The position numbers were made by a program, and so were the translations under genes. Below, in pieces: positions 10,001-21,904 of a stretch of DNA of 64,000 nt. The first letter of the stretch is position 1. Each line of letters opens with the position of its first letter. This DNA comes from Gautieria morchelliformis. Its lineage: Eukaryota > Basidiomycota > Agaricomycetes > Gomphales > Gomphaceae. A model generated the notes under the pieces. The model was given only the letters and a program-made list of their open reading frames with translations. It had not been told where the DNA came from and did not search any database. The DNA lies in contig WHVA01000077.1 of NCBI GenBank assembly GCA_015179125.1, positions 186,001 to 250,000 of the forward strand. Direction: 5' to 3'.

Positions 10001-12480
10001 ATGATGGAAGGCTGCACAATGTCAGAGGTCACATGGTGGACAACAGATGGGTTGTGCCATACTCTGCTCTGCTCTTGCTCAAATTCTGGTGTCACATCAA
10101 CCCTGAGCTCACCATCAATGTGAGGTGTATCAAGTATATCCACAAGTATCTCTACAAGGGCCATGATCGGACCACCATGGAGTTTGGTCGCACCCAGGAT
10201 GAAATTAAGCAGTACCTGGATGCTCGCTATGTCAGTGCTCATGAGGCCTGTTGGAGGTTGCTGGAGCGGGAAATCCACACCCAGGTGCCTGCAGTCATGG
10301 CACTGCCAGTCCATGAAAAGGACCATCACACAATCATCTTTGATCCCAACCAGGATGTGGACAACATCCTGGAAAGGGCTGAGGCGAAAAAGACACCGCT
10401 CATGGCTTACTTTGAGGCCAATGATATCTACCCTGAAGCACGTGATCTGCTCTATGTGGAGTTTCCTGAGCATTTTACCTGGCACTCACAGGACAAGGTA
10501 TGGACACCACGCCAAGGAGGTTATAGCATCGGTCGCCTTCACTTTGCAAACCCTAAATCAGGAGAGAGATTTTTTGTGCGCACTCTCCTCACAGTGGTCA
10601 AGGGGGCTAGATCCTTTGAGGAGCTTAGGTCGGTGGATGGCATACAATATGCTACTTACAAGGAGGCCTGTCGTGCAAGGGGACTTCTGGATGATGATCA
10701 GGAGTTGAGGTTGTGTCTCCAGGAAGCCAGTGGCATGAAAACAGGTGCTCAGCTCAGACATCTCTTTGCCACCATCCTTGGCCATTGCAATCCATCGGGC
10801 CCCGGCAGATTATGGGATGCCTTCAGGGAGCACATATGTGATGATCTCAGACATCAGCTCCAAATCAGACATGGTATGCAGAATCCACAGGACGATCAGG
10901 TTTATGATTTTGGCCTCTTTCTCTTGGAAAAAATCCTCCAGCAGGGTGGAATGTCCTTGAGCAGCTTTGATGATATGCCTCGGGTGGCAGGCGAGTGGGA
11001 GGCCCTCATTGGAAACAGGTTCATAGCTGAGCAGAGGGACTATGACCCTGTTGCAGAGAGGGACATAGCTGATGAGGAGGTTCCCAGGCTGAATGAGGGG
11101 CAAAGGTCCGCGCATGATCAGATATTACGGTCGGCACTGACCAGAGATGCTCATGGGAAACCTGATGGACAAATGTTTTTTGTCACTGGCTCAGGTGGCG
11201 CTGGGAAATCATTCACATGGAACACTCTAATCCACTCCTGTAGAGCGGAGAGCCTCATTGTGATCGCAGTAGCCTCATCTGCAATGGCTGCACTTATCCT
11301 GACTAAGGGTACAACCTCTCATAGCATGCTTGGAATTCCCATTCCTGTCCATGAGCGCTCTTTCTCCTCCATCAAAAAGAACTCTGACAAGGCTGACATG
11401 CTGAGACAGGCCAGTCTCCTCATCTGGGATGAGGCTGCAATGCAGCATCGCCATGCCATAGAGGCCATTGACAGGACACTGAGGGATTTCCTTGACCAGC
11501 CTGACAGACCCTTTGGTGGCATCACAGTCGCCTTTGGAGGTGACTTTCAGCAGACTCTCCCAATCGTCCCTAAAGGCTCCAAGGAGGATATCGTGGGAGC
11601 TACCCTTCAGAAGTCATATCTGTGGCCAAAGATCAGGGTCCTCCATCTGACAGAGAACATGCGGGTGAGAAATGACCCTGACAGAGCCAGGTTTGCAGAA
11701 TGGCTGCATAATGTGGGCCAGGGAAAGGATCTCCCACTAGATCATACGTTCTCACTGCCTCCTCACATGGTGTGTGGCCCTGGAATTGAAGATCTGATCC
11801 AGGAAATATACCCTGGCATTGGCAATCAAGTCCCTGCCCAGGATAGTTACTTTTTGGAGCGTGCCATCCTCTGTGCCAGAAACACTGAGGTCAATGAGAT
11901 CAATTCCATGGTGTTTAGGGAGTTTCCAGGTGATGCTCAGGTCTTGCACTGCGCAAATTCCATTGAAGAATCCGACGATATAGATCGGTATCCTGTGGAG
12001 TATCTGAATTCCATAGAGATGGGCTGTCTTCCTCCTGCTCGCTTGGAAGTCAAGCCTGGAGTGCCTCTGATGCTGTTGCGCAATTTGGATCAGAAGCAAG
12101 GACTATGCAATGGGACAAGGTTGCGGTTGGTGAGGATAAGCATTAGAGTGTTGGAGGTCAGGATCTTCTCAGGTCCATGTGCAGGCAATATTGCTTTCAT
12201 CCCCAGGATCATCATTAAGCCATCAGAGGGAGAGTTGCCATTTGTGCTGCAAAGGAGGCAGTTTCCAGTGCGTTTGGCATTTGCAATGACTATCAACAAG
12301 TCTCAGGGACAGTCTTTGGGTACGGTTGGGCTGGACCTGAGATATCCAGTGTTTGGACATGGTCAGTTGTATGTTGGTGTATCAAGAGGGACCAATTGGA
12401 ACAGAGTGAAGGTCTTGCTTGAGGAGGGTTTGGACACAACCAACATTGTATATAAAGATGTATTACTTAGAGCTCCTTGA
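7084..12480 (+). CDS. Helitron Rep/Pif1-like helicase (RepHel)
   Basis: This is the rolling-circle transposase of Helitron C. Numbering is from the in-frame ATG at 7126 (1,784 codons). Residues 1-400 are proline-rich with internal repeats. A zinc-finger-like CPDCGALHW begins at C418. The HUH nuclease motif is HMH at 869-871 (GLPHMHILIW). The paired tyrosines are Y1004 and Y1008. The Pif1-type helicase occupies about 1320-1784, with Walker A GSGGAGKS at 1355-1362, Walker B WDEAAM with D1435 and E1436, GDFQQ, and a C-terminal NKSQGQSL motif. All expected motifs are present without stop or frameshift. A 57-nt intron (7086-7142) would join AT at 7084-7085 to G at 7143 and create the start ATG-GAT-CCA, giving about 1,779 residues; without splicing, ATG 7126 works in the same frame. 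Confidence 0.93.
7086..7142 (+). other. Intron that splits the RepHel start codon
   Basis: Donor GTAAGT at 7086 and acceptor TTTCTCAG at 7142, 57 nt, a normal length for this group. Splicing places AT before G and forms an ATG in frame with RepHel. Unit D (13575-13631) and unit F (22884-22940) have the same arrangement. Confidence 0.65.
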
Positions 12481-12652
12481 TTTTGTTATATCCACTTCTC
12501 TTGATATGGTTTATGTGTTTTACTTCATTTTACTTGATGGAAATTGATTACTTTGATTTTCCCCAATGTACTTGACCTTACTGATATGTTAGACTTACTG
12601 ATATGTTAGACTTACTGATGTGTTAGACTTACTGAGGTGTTTGACCTACACC

Positions 12653-12680
12653 CCCGCGCGAAGCGCGGGTACCCACCTAG
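12653..12680 (+). other. Helitron 3' terminus and C/D junction
   Basis: Perfect hairpin CCCGCGC-GAA-GCGCGGG and CTAG, followed by one T and then the start of unit D, TCCTATAGGTG. Confidence 0.9.
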
Positions 12681-13572
12681 TTCCTATAGGTGAAAGTAGC
12701 ACGGTGGGAGGTTGTGGGCGTGCTGACCAATGATGACCAATGCTTTGTCATCAGTTTGTCAGCGGAGCGCGCGAGCGGCGCAGCCGTGAGCCCCACCAGC
12801 GGTTTGCGCCACTCTTCCGGCTCCAGCGCTGCGCAGCGTTCTGGAGCGTGCGAGCAGCGCAGCCGCGAGTGGTTTAGGCCGGTCTGCCAGCTCAGGCGCT
12901 CAAAGCAGTGCTGCGCTGGCAGATCGCTGTGCAGCCAGCCGCTTTGCGCACTCCACCACCACCCTCCTCTCCTCTCCTCTCTGCCCACTACTAGATAGAA
13001 TAAAAATTGCGTGAGAGTGAATTAATAGATAGCCTATATAGTGTAGTACACAAAAGATCTCTTCCCAGGGAGATCTCTGCAGTGAACTATTGGGGTTGAC
13101 CCCTTCAGTGGGGCAGCTTTTTCTCTGCTAAGGAGCCAGGTAGTCATCCCAGGCTGCCTTAGAGGGAGCCACAATTGCATTGCAGTTCTTTCAGTGTTGA
13201 CTTGCACTACTGGTGGCTGAAGAAGACATCTCCCCAGGACCAGGACCAGGACCTTTTACTGGAATTATTCCAGTTGGATAGCCGAAGAAGACTTGGATAT
13301 TTTCATCAAAAATATTCCCCATCCCTTCCTTGGTACATATATTTCTCTGTGGTCTGGTGTGAGCCATCTGACATTTTATTTTTTATTTTTTTAAATAGAA
13401 ATTAATAAATTCCCGTGACTTTGCCTAACAAACAGACTCCCTGTCCCTTCCTTGGTATGTATGTATTTCTCTGTGGTCTGGTGTGAGCTGTCTGACATTG
13501 ATTTAATTAGAAATTAATAAATTCCCCTGACTTTGCCCAAGAAGAATTAACAACAACAGCATCTGCTTGCAA

Positions 13573-15932
13573 ATGTAAGTTGAAGTGGGGTAGCTTGATT
13601 GTTCCTCTAAGCTTATGTCTGCATTTCTCAGGGATCCTTCTACTCCAGAGAGAAATCGTCAGCAGGAGAGTGAAAGGGCGAGGGAGGAGCAGGAGGGTCG
13701 TATGACGTCGCCTACTGATCGGAGAGCGCGTGCCCTTGCTGTGGCTGCTGTCAGAGCTTGGAACCAGCCACGCCCTCCACCACCTCCTTTTGCCATCCCT
13801 CACCCTCCTCCTAGAAGCACTGCGGCTGATCCTTTTCAACAACCTGCTGCAGGGACATTACGTCCTCCTATCCTTGCGGGGCCACCACATCCTCTTATGC
13901 CTGCAGGGCCGTCACGTCCTCCCAATCCCAGTCCTGGACAGCAGGTGGCAGCCCTTCATGCTCAGTTAGCAGCAATCCCAGCAGCACAGCCCTTGAGAAG
14001 ATACAGGCAGGAGCCAATACAGCCACCTCCCAATCTTCCTGTGGTTGGTTCTGCAGGAATTGCACAGTTGCGTGCTCAGGCTGCTGAGCAGTCTGCTATA
14101 TTGCAGCAATTGGGAAGAGGTAGACAGGCAGCTAATCCTCCTGTAGTAGGTTCTGCAGGAGTGGCAGCATTGCGTGCTCAGGCCAATGCTATAAGACCAA
14201 TGCCTCCGCTACTCCCTGCGCTTTTGCGGCCTCTTCAGCGACTCCCTGCACCTCCTGAGCCGCTCCCTGCGCCTCCTCAGCTGCTCCCGGCACCTCCTCA
14301 GCCTCCTCAGCCACTCCCTATACCTCGGCAGCATCCTCAGCGACCTCCTCCTCCTATTCCACTTGGTCGCTCTAGAATAATTGAGGCAGATGTGCAGCGT
14401 CATGATTTGGGTCCCATGGTTATTCCCTGCCCTGACTGTGGAGCATTACACTGGAGGGCAGAACGTCTGCAGAAATCCTCAAATGTGCGGCCCAGATTTG
14501 GTGATTGCTGTATGGAAGGAAAGGTGCAGCTGGAAGACCTGCCAGAGCCCCCTCAGCCGTTGAAACAGCTTTTAGAAGGCCAGGACCCTGAGGCAAAGGA
14601 TTTCGCCAGAATATCAGGCAGTATAATGCTGCATTTGCATTCACTTCTGTGGGGGCCAACTTTGACCAAGATTTGCTTCAGGAGGGTTGTGGTCCATATG
14701 TGCTCAAGCTACAGGGTGAACTGTATCATCTCCATGGCTCTCTCCTCCCTGACAATGAAGACGATCCAAAGTATGCCCAGCTTTACATATATGATCCTGC
14801 ACTGGCTTTGGCAAAGAGAAAAGATCGTAATGAGCGTCTGTCTCCAACTATCATGGGAGACTTGCAGGAAATGCTCCTGCTATGCAATCCTCATGTGCGC
14901 ACATATAAACAAGCAGCTGAGAGGCTCAGAGCTCAAGAACAGAATGGTGACATCCAGGCAAGGCTCACATACAGGGCACACAGGGATCCTAGGAGATATA
15001 ATGTCCCAACTGCAGATGAGATTGCAGTCGTTCTTCCTGGAGATGGCATCGACCCTGGACCTAGGGATATTATTGTCCAGCTCAGAGGTGGACATTTCAT
15101 AAGGGTATTGGATACCAATGCAAACTATGTCTCTCTGCACTATGTCTTGCTCTTTCCCAAGGGAGATTTGGGATGGGAACCAGGTATTCCTTATCATGAG
15201 CCAGAGCGTGCTCGGCAGGCCAATCCCAATCCAAACAGACGGACACAGGTCACCCAAATACAGTACCATGCGTATCGTCTGTTCCAGAGAGCGAGAGAAC
15301 CTACAACACTCCTGCGTGGTGGTAAATTGTTCCAGCAGTACATTGTAGACTCCTGGGCTGCTGCATAGCAAAGCAGACTGAGGTGGATCAGGGCCAATCA
15401 ACACACTCTGCGTGCTGAGCAGTATAACCAGATGGTAGATTCATATGGAGGCTTGGACAATGACATTGGAGATGCAAACAGCTTGGGCATAAAAGTCATT
15501 CTGCCTGCGACATTTCAAGGAAGTACACGGGACATGAATCAAAACTGCCAGAACTCCCTGGCCATTGCAACAAAGAAGGGTCCCCCTGATTGATTTATTA
15601 CCATGACTGCCAATCCAAAGTGGGATGAGATAGTGGCTGAGTTGCTCCCTGGACAAACTGCTCAGGACAGACCTGACCTGGTGTCGCGGGTGTTTCACCT
15701 CAAAAAGAAATACCTCATTGACTTGATCGTCAAGGACAAGATCTTTGGAGAAACTGTCGCTCGCGTTCACACTATTGAATTCCAGAAGAGGGGGCTCCCA
15801 CACATGCACCTGCTTACCTGGTTCGATAGGGAGTCCAAGGTCAAACATCCACATGAGGTGGATTCTATGATTTCAGCAGAGTTCCCTGATCCAGAGACAC
15901 ATCCTGTCCTCTACCTGTTGGTCTGTGAGCTG
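13573..15932 (+). pseudogene. Truncated, frameshifted RepHel of unit D
   Basis: The proline-rich and CPDCGALHW regions and the Helitron N-domain match the unit C protein at lower similarity. The frame shifts near 14600, a TAG lies at 15366, and a further break lies near 15590. The last frame (15603-15941) includes the HUH motif (GLPHMHLLTWF) and then runs into non-coding repeat sequence at about 15931. The tyrosine motif and the whole helicase are missing. The split-start intron (13575-13631) is kept. The protein cannot be functional. Confidence 0.9.
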
Positions 15933-16257
15933 ACTTTGTGAAAATTGACAACAGCTCCAGGTTAAATGTACAGTGCATTTCTTTGACATTTTCGAAAAAT
16001 AGATAACCCTAACTTTGCTAAAATTAATAACAGCTTCAGCTTACATGTACTGGACATTTTCTTGACATTTTTTCAAACAATAGATAATCCTGACTTTGCT
16101 AAAAATTAATGACAGCAGCTGCTTAAATATGGTTTCCTTGACTATTTTATTTATGTCTGTATATGTCACAAAATAGATATTGATACATGTCCCTGAGCTT
16201 GCTAAAAGTTAATAAGTAGTAACAGCCTCTGCTTGCTTCACTTTGAGGCCCTTGGGG

Positions 16258-17225
16258 ATATGCTACACATGCAATTGGGACATGCTATGCATGCTATACT
16301 TGAGGGGCATGCTACACACACTATGCATGGGGACACGCATGTTATGCGTGGAGACATGCATGTTATGCGTGGGGACACGCATGCTATGCTTGGGGACACA
16401 CATGCTATGTGTGGAGACACTCATGGTATGCATGGAGACACGAATGTTATGCGTGGGGACACGCACACTATGCTTGGGGACACGCACGCTATGCATGGAG
16501 ACATGCATGTTATGCGTGGGGACACGCACGCTATGCTTGGGGACACCCATGTTATGCGTGGAGACAGGCATGCTATGCATGGGGACACACACACTATACT
16601 TGGGGACACGCATGTTATGCGTGGAGACACGCATGTTATGCATGGGGACAAGCATGCTATGCATGGGCGCACGCTATGCATGGGGATGTGCACACTATAT
16701 GTGGGGACACACTATGCTTGGGGGACATGGTACAAACAAGGGACACACTACAGGGGAAAACACTACAAACAAGGGACATTCTACACATGCTATACTTGGG
16801 GGACACGCTACAAACAAAGGACATGCTATGCACACTATACTTGGGGGACATGTATGCATTGGGGACACACTTTGCACACTATACTTGAGGGAGATGCTGC
16901 ACACACTACATGTAGGGACATGCTACACATATGGACATGCTATGCATGGGGGACACACATGCTATAATTTAGGGACACGCTATGTTTGGGGACATGCTAC
17001 AAACCAGGGACATGCTATGCATGTGAGACATGCCATGCACACTGTACTTGGGGACATGCTACATGTGGAGACACACGATGCATGGAGGACATGCTACGCA
17101 CACTATCCTTGGGGACATGTTACAAACCAGGGACACAATAAGCATGCTATATTTGAGGCTATGCATGGAGGACATGCTATGCACGCTATACTTGGGCACA
17201 TGCAGACATGTGTAGAGACATTACC
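16258..17225 (+). repeat. 21-bp minisatellite of unit D
   Basis: Same 21-bp unit as in A and E, alternating GGGGACACGCATGTTATGCG-like and GGAGACATGCATG-like copies, then the ACAAACAAGG variants. Open frames on both strands here are by-products of the period. Confidence 0.9.
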
Positions 17226-17319
17226 TATCTTGATGTGTTACTTATAGCTACTTTCAATTGCAATGAGATGTGTTTTACTTATCCCAAGTTTGATTTACCC
17301 AATGTGTTTGACCTACACC

Positions 17320-17347
17320 CCCGTGTGAAGCATGGGTATCCACCTAG
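17320..17347 (+). other. Decayed internal Helitron 3' terminus in unit D
   Basis: CCCGTGT-GAA-GCATGGG and CTAG, with the same hairpin changes as the copy at 2296 in unit A, so the decay predates the duplication of these units. Confidence 0.75.
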
Positions 17348-17707
17348 AGGTAAGGGGTCAAGAATTGAGTTAAGTTGGATATCAGAAATCGAGTTGGAAG
17401 GCAGAGGTCAGAGAGACAGAGGCCTTGCAAGTACTTGCTGTGGTAAGAATAGGAAACAGTGCAAAGGGAGTCACATATCAAAGGCAATTATCTGATTTCA
17501 GAATAGAGGCACACATGACTGGGTTTTATACAAAGAGCTGAGACAACATGTCAGAAGGTAGAGGTAAGCAATTCCAGTGCAAGCAAAAGTAACTAGGATA
17601 AATGGAGTAAGTAACTAATACGGAACAAGAGGAACTACAAGGGGGTGCCGGGTAGAACTAAGAACAATCAATAGGCAAAAGACCAAGGGGAATGTTGTCT
17701 AATTGAG

Positions 17708-18447
17708 TGTTACGTATTGGAATTCCCAGGGGTCGGAACTGGAAAGGACAACGGCTTCAACTTATGTGTTGCGCCCCTGATGACCTACCGTTCTAAGTAT
17801 TTCGGGATTGACTTGCGGATATCGGAGAAGGCAGAAGTCGGGAACAGAGTACTGAGAGTCGAGGTTCGAGGGTCGGAGAACAAAGGTCGGAAGAGGCGGA
17901 AGAGGCGGAGGACACAGGGTCGGGAGCGGAAGGAGACAAGACTAGCAAAACTTGCTGTGCTAAGAACAGGAGACAGTGCGAAGGGAATCACGTATCGAAG
18001 TCGATTATCTGATTGCAGAAACGGAGACATACATGAGGGGGTTTTATACAAAGAGCTGAAGCAACAGGTAATGGTATGGTACTAAGCAAATTCCAGAGAG
18101 TGTGGGAATCGGATACACATATGGGGCAAGTAACTAATGCGGAACAATGGGATGACAAGGGGGGTGCAGGGTAGGGTAAGTACAATGGCAAAGGACAAGG
18201 CAAGTAAGTACAATAGGCATCAGAAGAAACGGAATTACGGAAATGGTATCTTGCTGTGTTCAGGGTCAAGTATGGGGGCCGGTATCTGGAGGTGGCCAGG
18301 GGTACTGAAATCACAAGGGTCGAGGTAGAGGGTTGCGGATGGTGCGGATGTTGCGAAATAGAGTCGGAGGTGGTGCAGAGGCGGTGCAGAGGTGGTGCGG
18401 AGGATATGCGGATATGGCGGAGATGGTTGAGCGGAACAGTCGTAACA
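17708..18447. repeat. Solo LTR (Gypsy-3 family) inside Helitron D
   Basis: TGTTAC...GTAACA, flanked by TTGAG (17703-17707) and TTGAT (18448-18452), a 5-bp target duplication with one later change. It is the same insertion, at the same site, as in unit A. Confidence 0.88.
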
Positions 18448-18821
18448 TTGATAGTGGAACAAATGGATCTCCTGATGCTCCAGACTTGCTATGCTAAGGG
18501 TCAAGTAGGGAAGGCCGGTGAATAGAGTCAAAAGGGAAGTCTGTGAATAGTAAAGAACAAGGGATCAAAAGGTCAAAGTGTGGACGTTGGGGAATAGAGC
18601 CAGAGGAGGCATGGAGGTACGAGAGTTGGTCGAGCAGCATGGTCATAACATTACCTACCTTGATGTGTTACTTAGAGCTACTTTCAATCAATAAGATGAG
18701 TTTTAGTTATCTGAATGAAATTTTCTTATCCGAATGTGTTTGACTTATCCCAAGTTTGATTTACCCAAGGCGTTTGACCTTGCTGATGCGTTTGACCTTA
18801 CCGAGGCGTTTGACTTGCACC

Positions 18822-18849
18822 CCCGCGCGAAGCGCGGGTATCCACCTAG
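18822..18849 (+). other. Helitron 3' terminus and D/E junction
   Basis: Perfect hairpin and CTAG, followed directly by TTACACTATATG of unit E. Confidence 0.88.
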
Positions 18850-19122
18850 TTACACTATATGAAAACAGCTCGGTGGGTTGTGGGCGTCGAGCTTATGTCA
18901 GGTTTTAGGTCAGCCTTAGTCAGCTGGCCAATCGGACGCGAGCGGCGCAGCCGCGAGCCAAGAACGCTGCGCAGCATGGTCATGTGACCGTTTGCGTTCC
19001 AAATTAGGTCAGCGTCGAGCGGCGCAGCCGCGAGCATAGAATGCTGCGCAGCAGTCACGTGACCCGTTCGTGACCAGAGCGCGCATATGCGAGCGTGGTC
19101 CGTGCACAACACGCGCACACGG

Positions 19123-19128
19123 TATAAA
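19123..19128 (+). promoter_or_regulatory. TATA box of unit E leader
   Basis: TATAAA in CGGTATAAAGG, 273 bp from the unit start, followed at 19129 by the sequence that opens this window in unit A. Confidence 0.5.
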
Positions 19129-20091
19129 GGCCAAACGGTAAGGAGGGAACACCAGGAACCTGCCCAACCGGCGATTCCTCTCTCTGCTGTCTGCTCTGTC
19201 TGCTGTCTGCTGTCTGCTGTCTGCTTTGTCTGCTGTCTCCTCCTTTAGCTGGCTGGGATGTCTATTGCTTTGGAAGGCTGGCTATCTATTGGTAGGTAAT
19301 ATCTTTTTGTTAATGCATTGCCATGTATTTTATTTGTGTTGGTAATTTTATTGGTTCTTTTTTTTTTCATCATATAGTATTGTCACATGTGTATTATATT
19401 TTTGTGATTTTTTTCGAAAATAGATTTAAATAACATCCAAAGACTGCTGAAAAAAATGTTTTAATATCAAAAATTTTCAGGTTTTTTTTCGAAAATTGAC
19501 ATCAATAAGTTTCCTCTAAAATTAATGACAATAGATTCTGCTTTTAAATGTGGTTTGTTTTATTGTTTTATTTACTGTAAAGCTGCTTACCAGGCACTCC
19601 TCTCTGGCTATACTGGTGGGTGGCTTACTATGGCTTTGGCTGGGCTCTGGGTTTCTCTGTCAGTCTCTGGGCTTCTCTGGCTTTGGCTGGGCATTAATCA
19701 CAGCTTCTGCTTCAATGTACTGTACTTTTTTGACATTTTTTCGCAAATAGATATCAATAAATTATCCTGACTTTGTGAAAATTGACAACAGCTCCAGGTT
19801 AAATGTACAGTGCATTCTTTTGACATTTTTCGAAAAATAGATAATCCTAACTTTGCTAAAATTAATAACAGCTTCAGCTTACATGTACTGGACATTTTCT
19901 TGACATTTTTTCGCAAAATAGATAATCCTGACTTTGCTAAAAATTAATGACAGCAGCTGCTTAAATATGGTTTCCTTGACTATTTTATTTATGTCTGTAT
20001 ATGTCACAAAATAGATATTGATACATGTCCTGAGTTTGCTAAAATTTAATTAGTAACAGCCTCTGCTTGCTTCACTTTGAGGCCCTTGGGG

Positions 20092-21060
20092 ATATGCTAC
20101 ACATGCTATACTTGAGGGGCATGCTACACACACTATGCATGGGGACACACATGTTATGCGTGGAGACATGCATGTTATGTGTGGAGACACACACGCTATG
20201 CTTGGGGACATGCATGCTATGTGTGGAGACACTCATGTTATGCATGGAGACACACATGTTATGCGTGGGGACACACGCTATGCTTGGGGACACGCATGTT
20301 ATGCTTGGAGACACGCATGTTATGCATGGGGACATGCACCCTATGCTTGGGGACATGTATGCTATGCATGGGGACATGCATGTCACATGTGGGGACACAC
20401 TATCCTTGGGGACAGACAGGCTATGCATAGGGACACACATGCTATGCATGGACACGCATGTTATGCGTGGGGACAAGCATGCTATCCATGGGGACACACA
20501 CGCTATGCTTGGGGACACCCATGTTATGCGTGGAGACACCCATGTTATGCGTGGAGACACGCATGTTATGCATGGGGATGTGCACACTATATGTGGGGAC
20601 ACACTATGCTTGGGGGACACGGTACAAACAAGGGACACACTACAGGGGAAAACATTACAAACACGGGACATTCTACACATGCTATACTTGGGGGACACAC
20701 TACAAACAAAGGACATGCTATGCACACGATACTTGGGGGACATGTTATGCATGGGGGACACACTTTGCACACTATACTTGAGGGAGATGCTACACACACT
20801 ACATGTAGGGACATGCTACATGTGTGGACATGCTATGCATGGGGGACACACATGCTATAATTTAGGGACACACTACGTTTGGGGACATGCTACAAACCAG
20901 GGACATGCTATGCATCTGGGACACGCTATGCACACTGTAGTTGGGGACACACTACATGTGGAGACACACTATGCATGGAGGACATCCTACGCACACTATA
21001 CTTGGGGACATGCTATGCACACTATACTTGGGCACATGCAAACATGTGTAGAGACATTAC
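20092..21060 (+). repeat. 21-bp minisatellite of unit E
   Basis: Same unit and general order of variants as in D, with differing unit order. No gene. Confidence 0.9.
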
Positions 21061-21523
21061 CTATCTTGATATGTTGCTTATAGCTACTTTCAATTGCAAT
21101 GAGATGTGTTTTACTTATCCCAAGTTTGATTTACCCAATGTGTTTGACCTACACCCCCCTGCGAAGCATGGGTATCCACCTAGAGGTAAGGGTTCAAGAA
21201 TATCAGAAATCGAGTTGGAAGGCAGAGGTCAGAGAGACAGAGGCCTTGCAAGTACTTGCTGTGGTAAGAACAGGAAACAGTGCAAAGGGAGTCACATATC
21301 AAAGTCAATTATTTGATTGCAGAACAGAGGCACACATGACTGGGTTTTATACAAAGAGCTGAGACAACATGTCAGAAGATAGAGGTAAGCAATTCCGGTG
21401 CAAGCAAAGTAACTAGGATAAATGGAGTAAGTAACTAATACGGAACAAGAGGAACTACAAGGGGGTGCCAGGTAGAACTAAGAACAATCAATAGGCAAAA
21501 GAACAAGGGGAATGTGGGTCTAA

Positions 21524-21528
21524 TTGAT
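21524..21528 (+). other. Empty target site of the solo LTR found in units A and D
   Basis: A single TTGAT lies between GGGTCTAA and AGTGGAACAAATGG, the same flanks that border the LTR in A and D. It shows the pre-insertion state. Confidence 0.85.
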
Positions 21529-21876
21529 AGTGGAACAAATGGATCTCCTGATGCTCTGGACTTGCTATGCTAAGGGTCAAGTAGGGAAGGCCGGTGAATA
21601 GAGTCAAAAGGGGAAGTATGTGAATAGTAAGGAACAAGGGGATCAAAAGGTCAAAGTGTGGACGTTGCGGAATAGAGCCAGAGGAGGCATGGAGGTACCG
21701 GAGTTGGTCAAGCAGCATGGTCATAACATTACCTACCTTCAATCAATAGGATGTGTTTTACTTATCTGAATGAAATTTTCTTATCTGAATGTGTTTGACT
21801 TATCCCAAGTTTGATTTACCCAAGGTGTTTGACCTTGCTGATGCGTTTGACCTTACCGAGGCGTTTGACTTGCACC

Positions 21877-21904
21877 CCCACGCGAAGCGCAGGTATCCAC
21901 CTAG
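21877..21904 (+). other. Helitron 3' terminus and E/F junction
   Basis: CCCACGC-GAA-GCGCAGG followed by CTAG; the stem has lost pairs relative to the others. TCTAAGAG of unit F follows directly. Confidence 0.8.

Larger units (their letters stand above)
5975..12680 (+). mobile_element. Helitron unit C, apparently complete and autonomous
   Basis: It starts TCTAAGAGTTAAACGCGCTC directly after the CTAG of unit B and ends with the hairpin at 12653-12669 and CTAG at 12677-12680. It carries the 5' palindrome (6069-6081), a CT-rich leader, a tandem array of intron-like units, and one uninterrupted RepHel reading frame of about 1,780 codons. A 200-bp tail with repeated CTTACTGATATGTTAGA-type units precedes the hairpin. 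Both termini and an unbroken transposase make it the only unit here that could be active. Confidence 0.88.
12681..18849 (+). mobile_element. Helitron unit D, chimeric
   Basis: The 5' end (TTCCTATAGGTGAAAGTAGC, then GTGGGAGGTTGTGGGCG) differs from that of B, C and F but shares the palindrome block. The left half is a RepHel gene diverged from unit C. The right half (from about 15931) is the AT-rich stretch, 21-bp minisatellite, decayed internal terminus, solo LTR and tail also seen in A and E. The switch happens at a shared CTGA. The 3' hairpin (18822-18838) and CTAG (18846-18849) are intact. It has no helicase and its Rep is broken, so it could only be moved in trans. Confidence 0.82.
18850..21904 (+). 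mobile_element. Helitron unit E, non-autonomous, solo-LTR-free
   Basis: The 5' end TTACACTATATGAAAACAGC lacks the usual TC but is followed by the shared GGTGGGTTGTGGGCGTCGAG block and two palindrome copies. It then follows the plan of unit A: TATA box, CT-rich leader, AT-rich stretch, minisatellite, decayed internal terminus and tail. The final hairpin (21877-21893) has stem mismatches. The site that holds a solo LTR in A and D is uninterrupted. No Rep or helicase coding is present. Confidence 0.8.

Noticed and set aside
12690..12998. Overlapping frames on both strands at the 5' end of Helitron D
   Set aside because: GC-rich repeat of the subterminal palindrome region; no domain or codon pattern.
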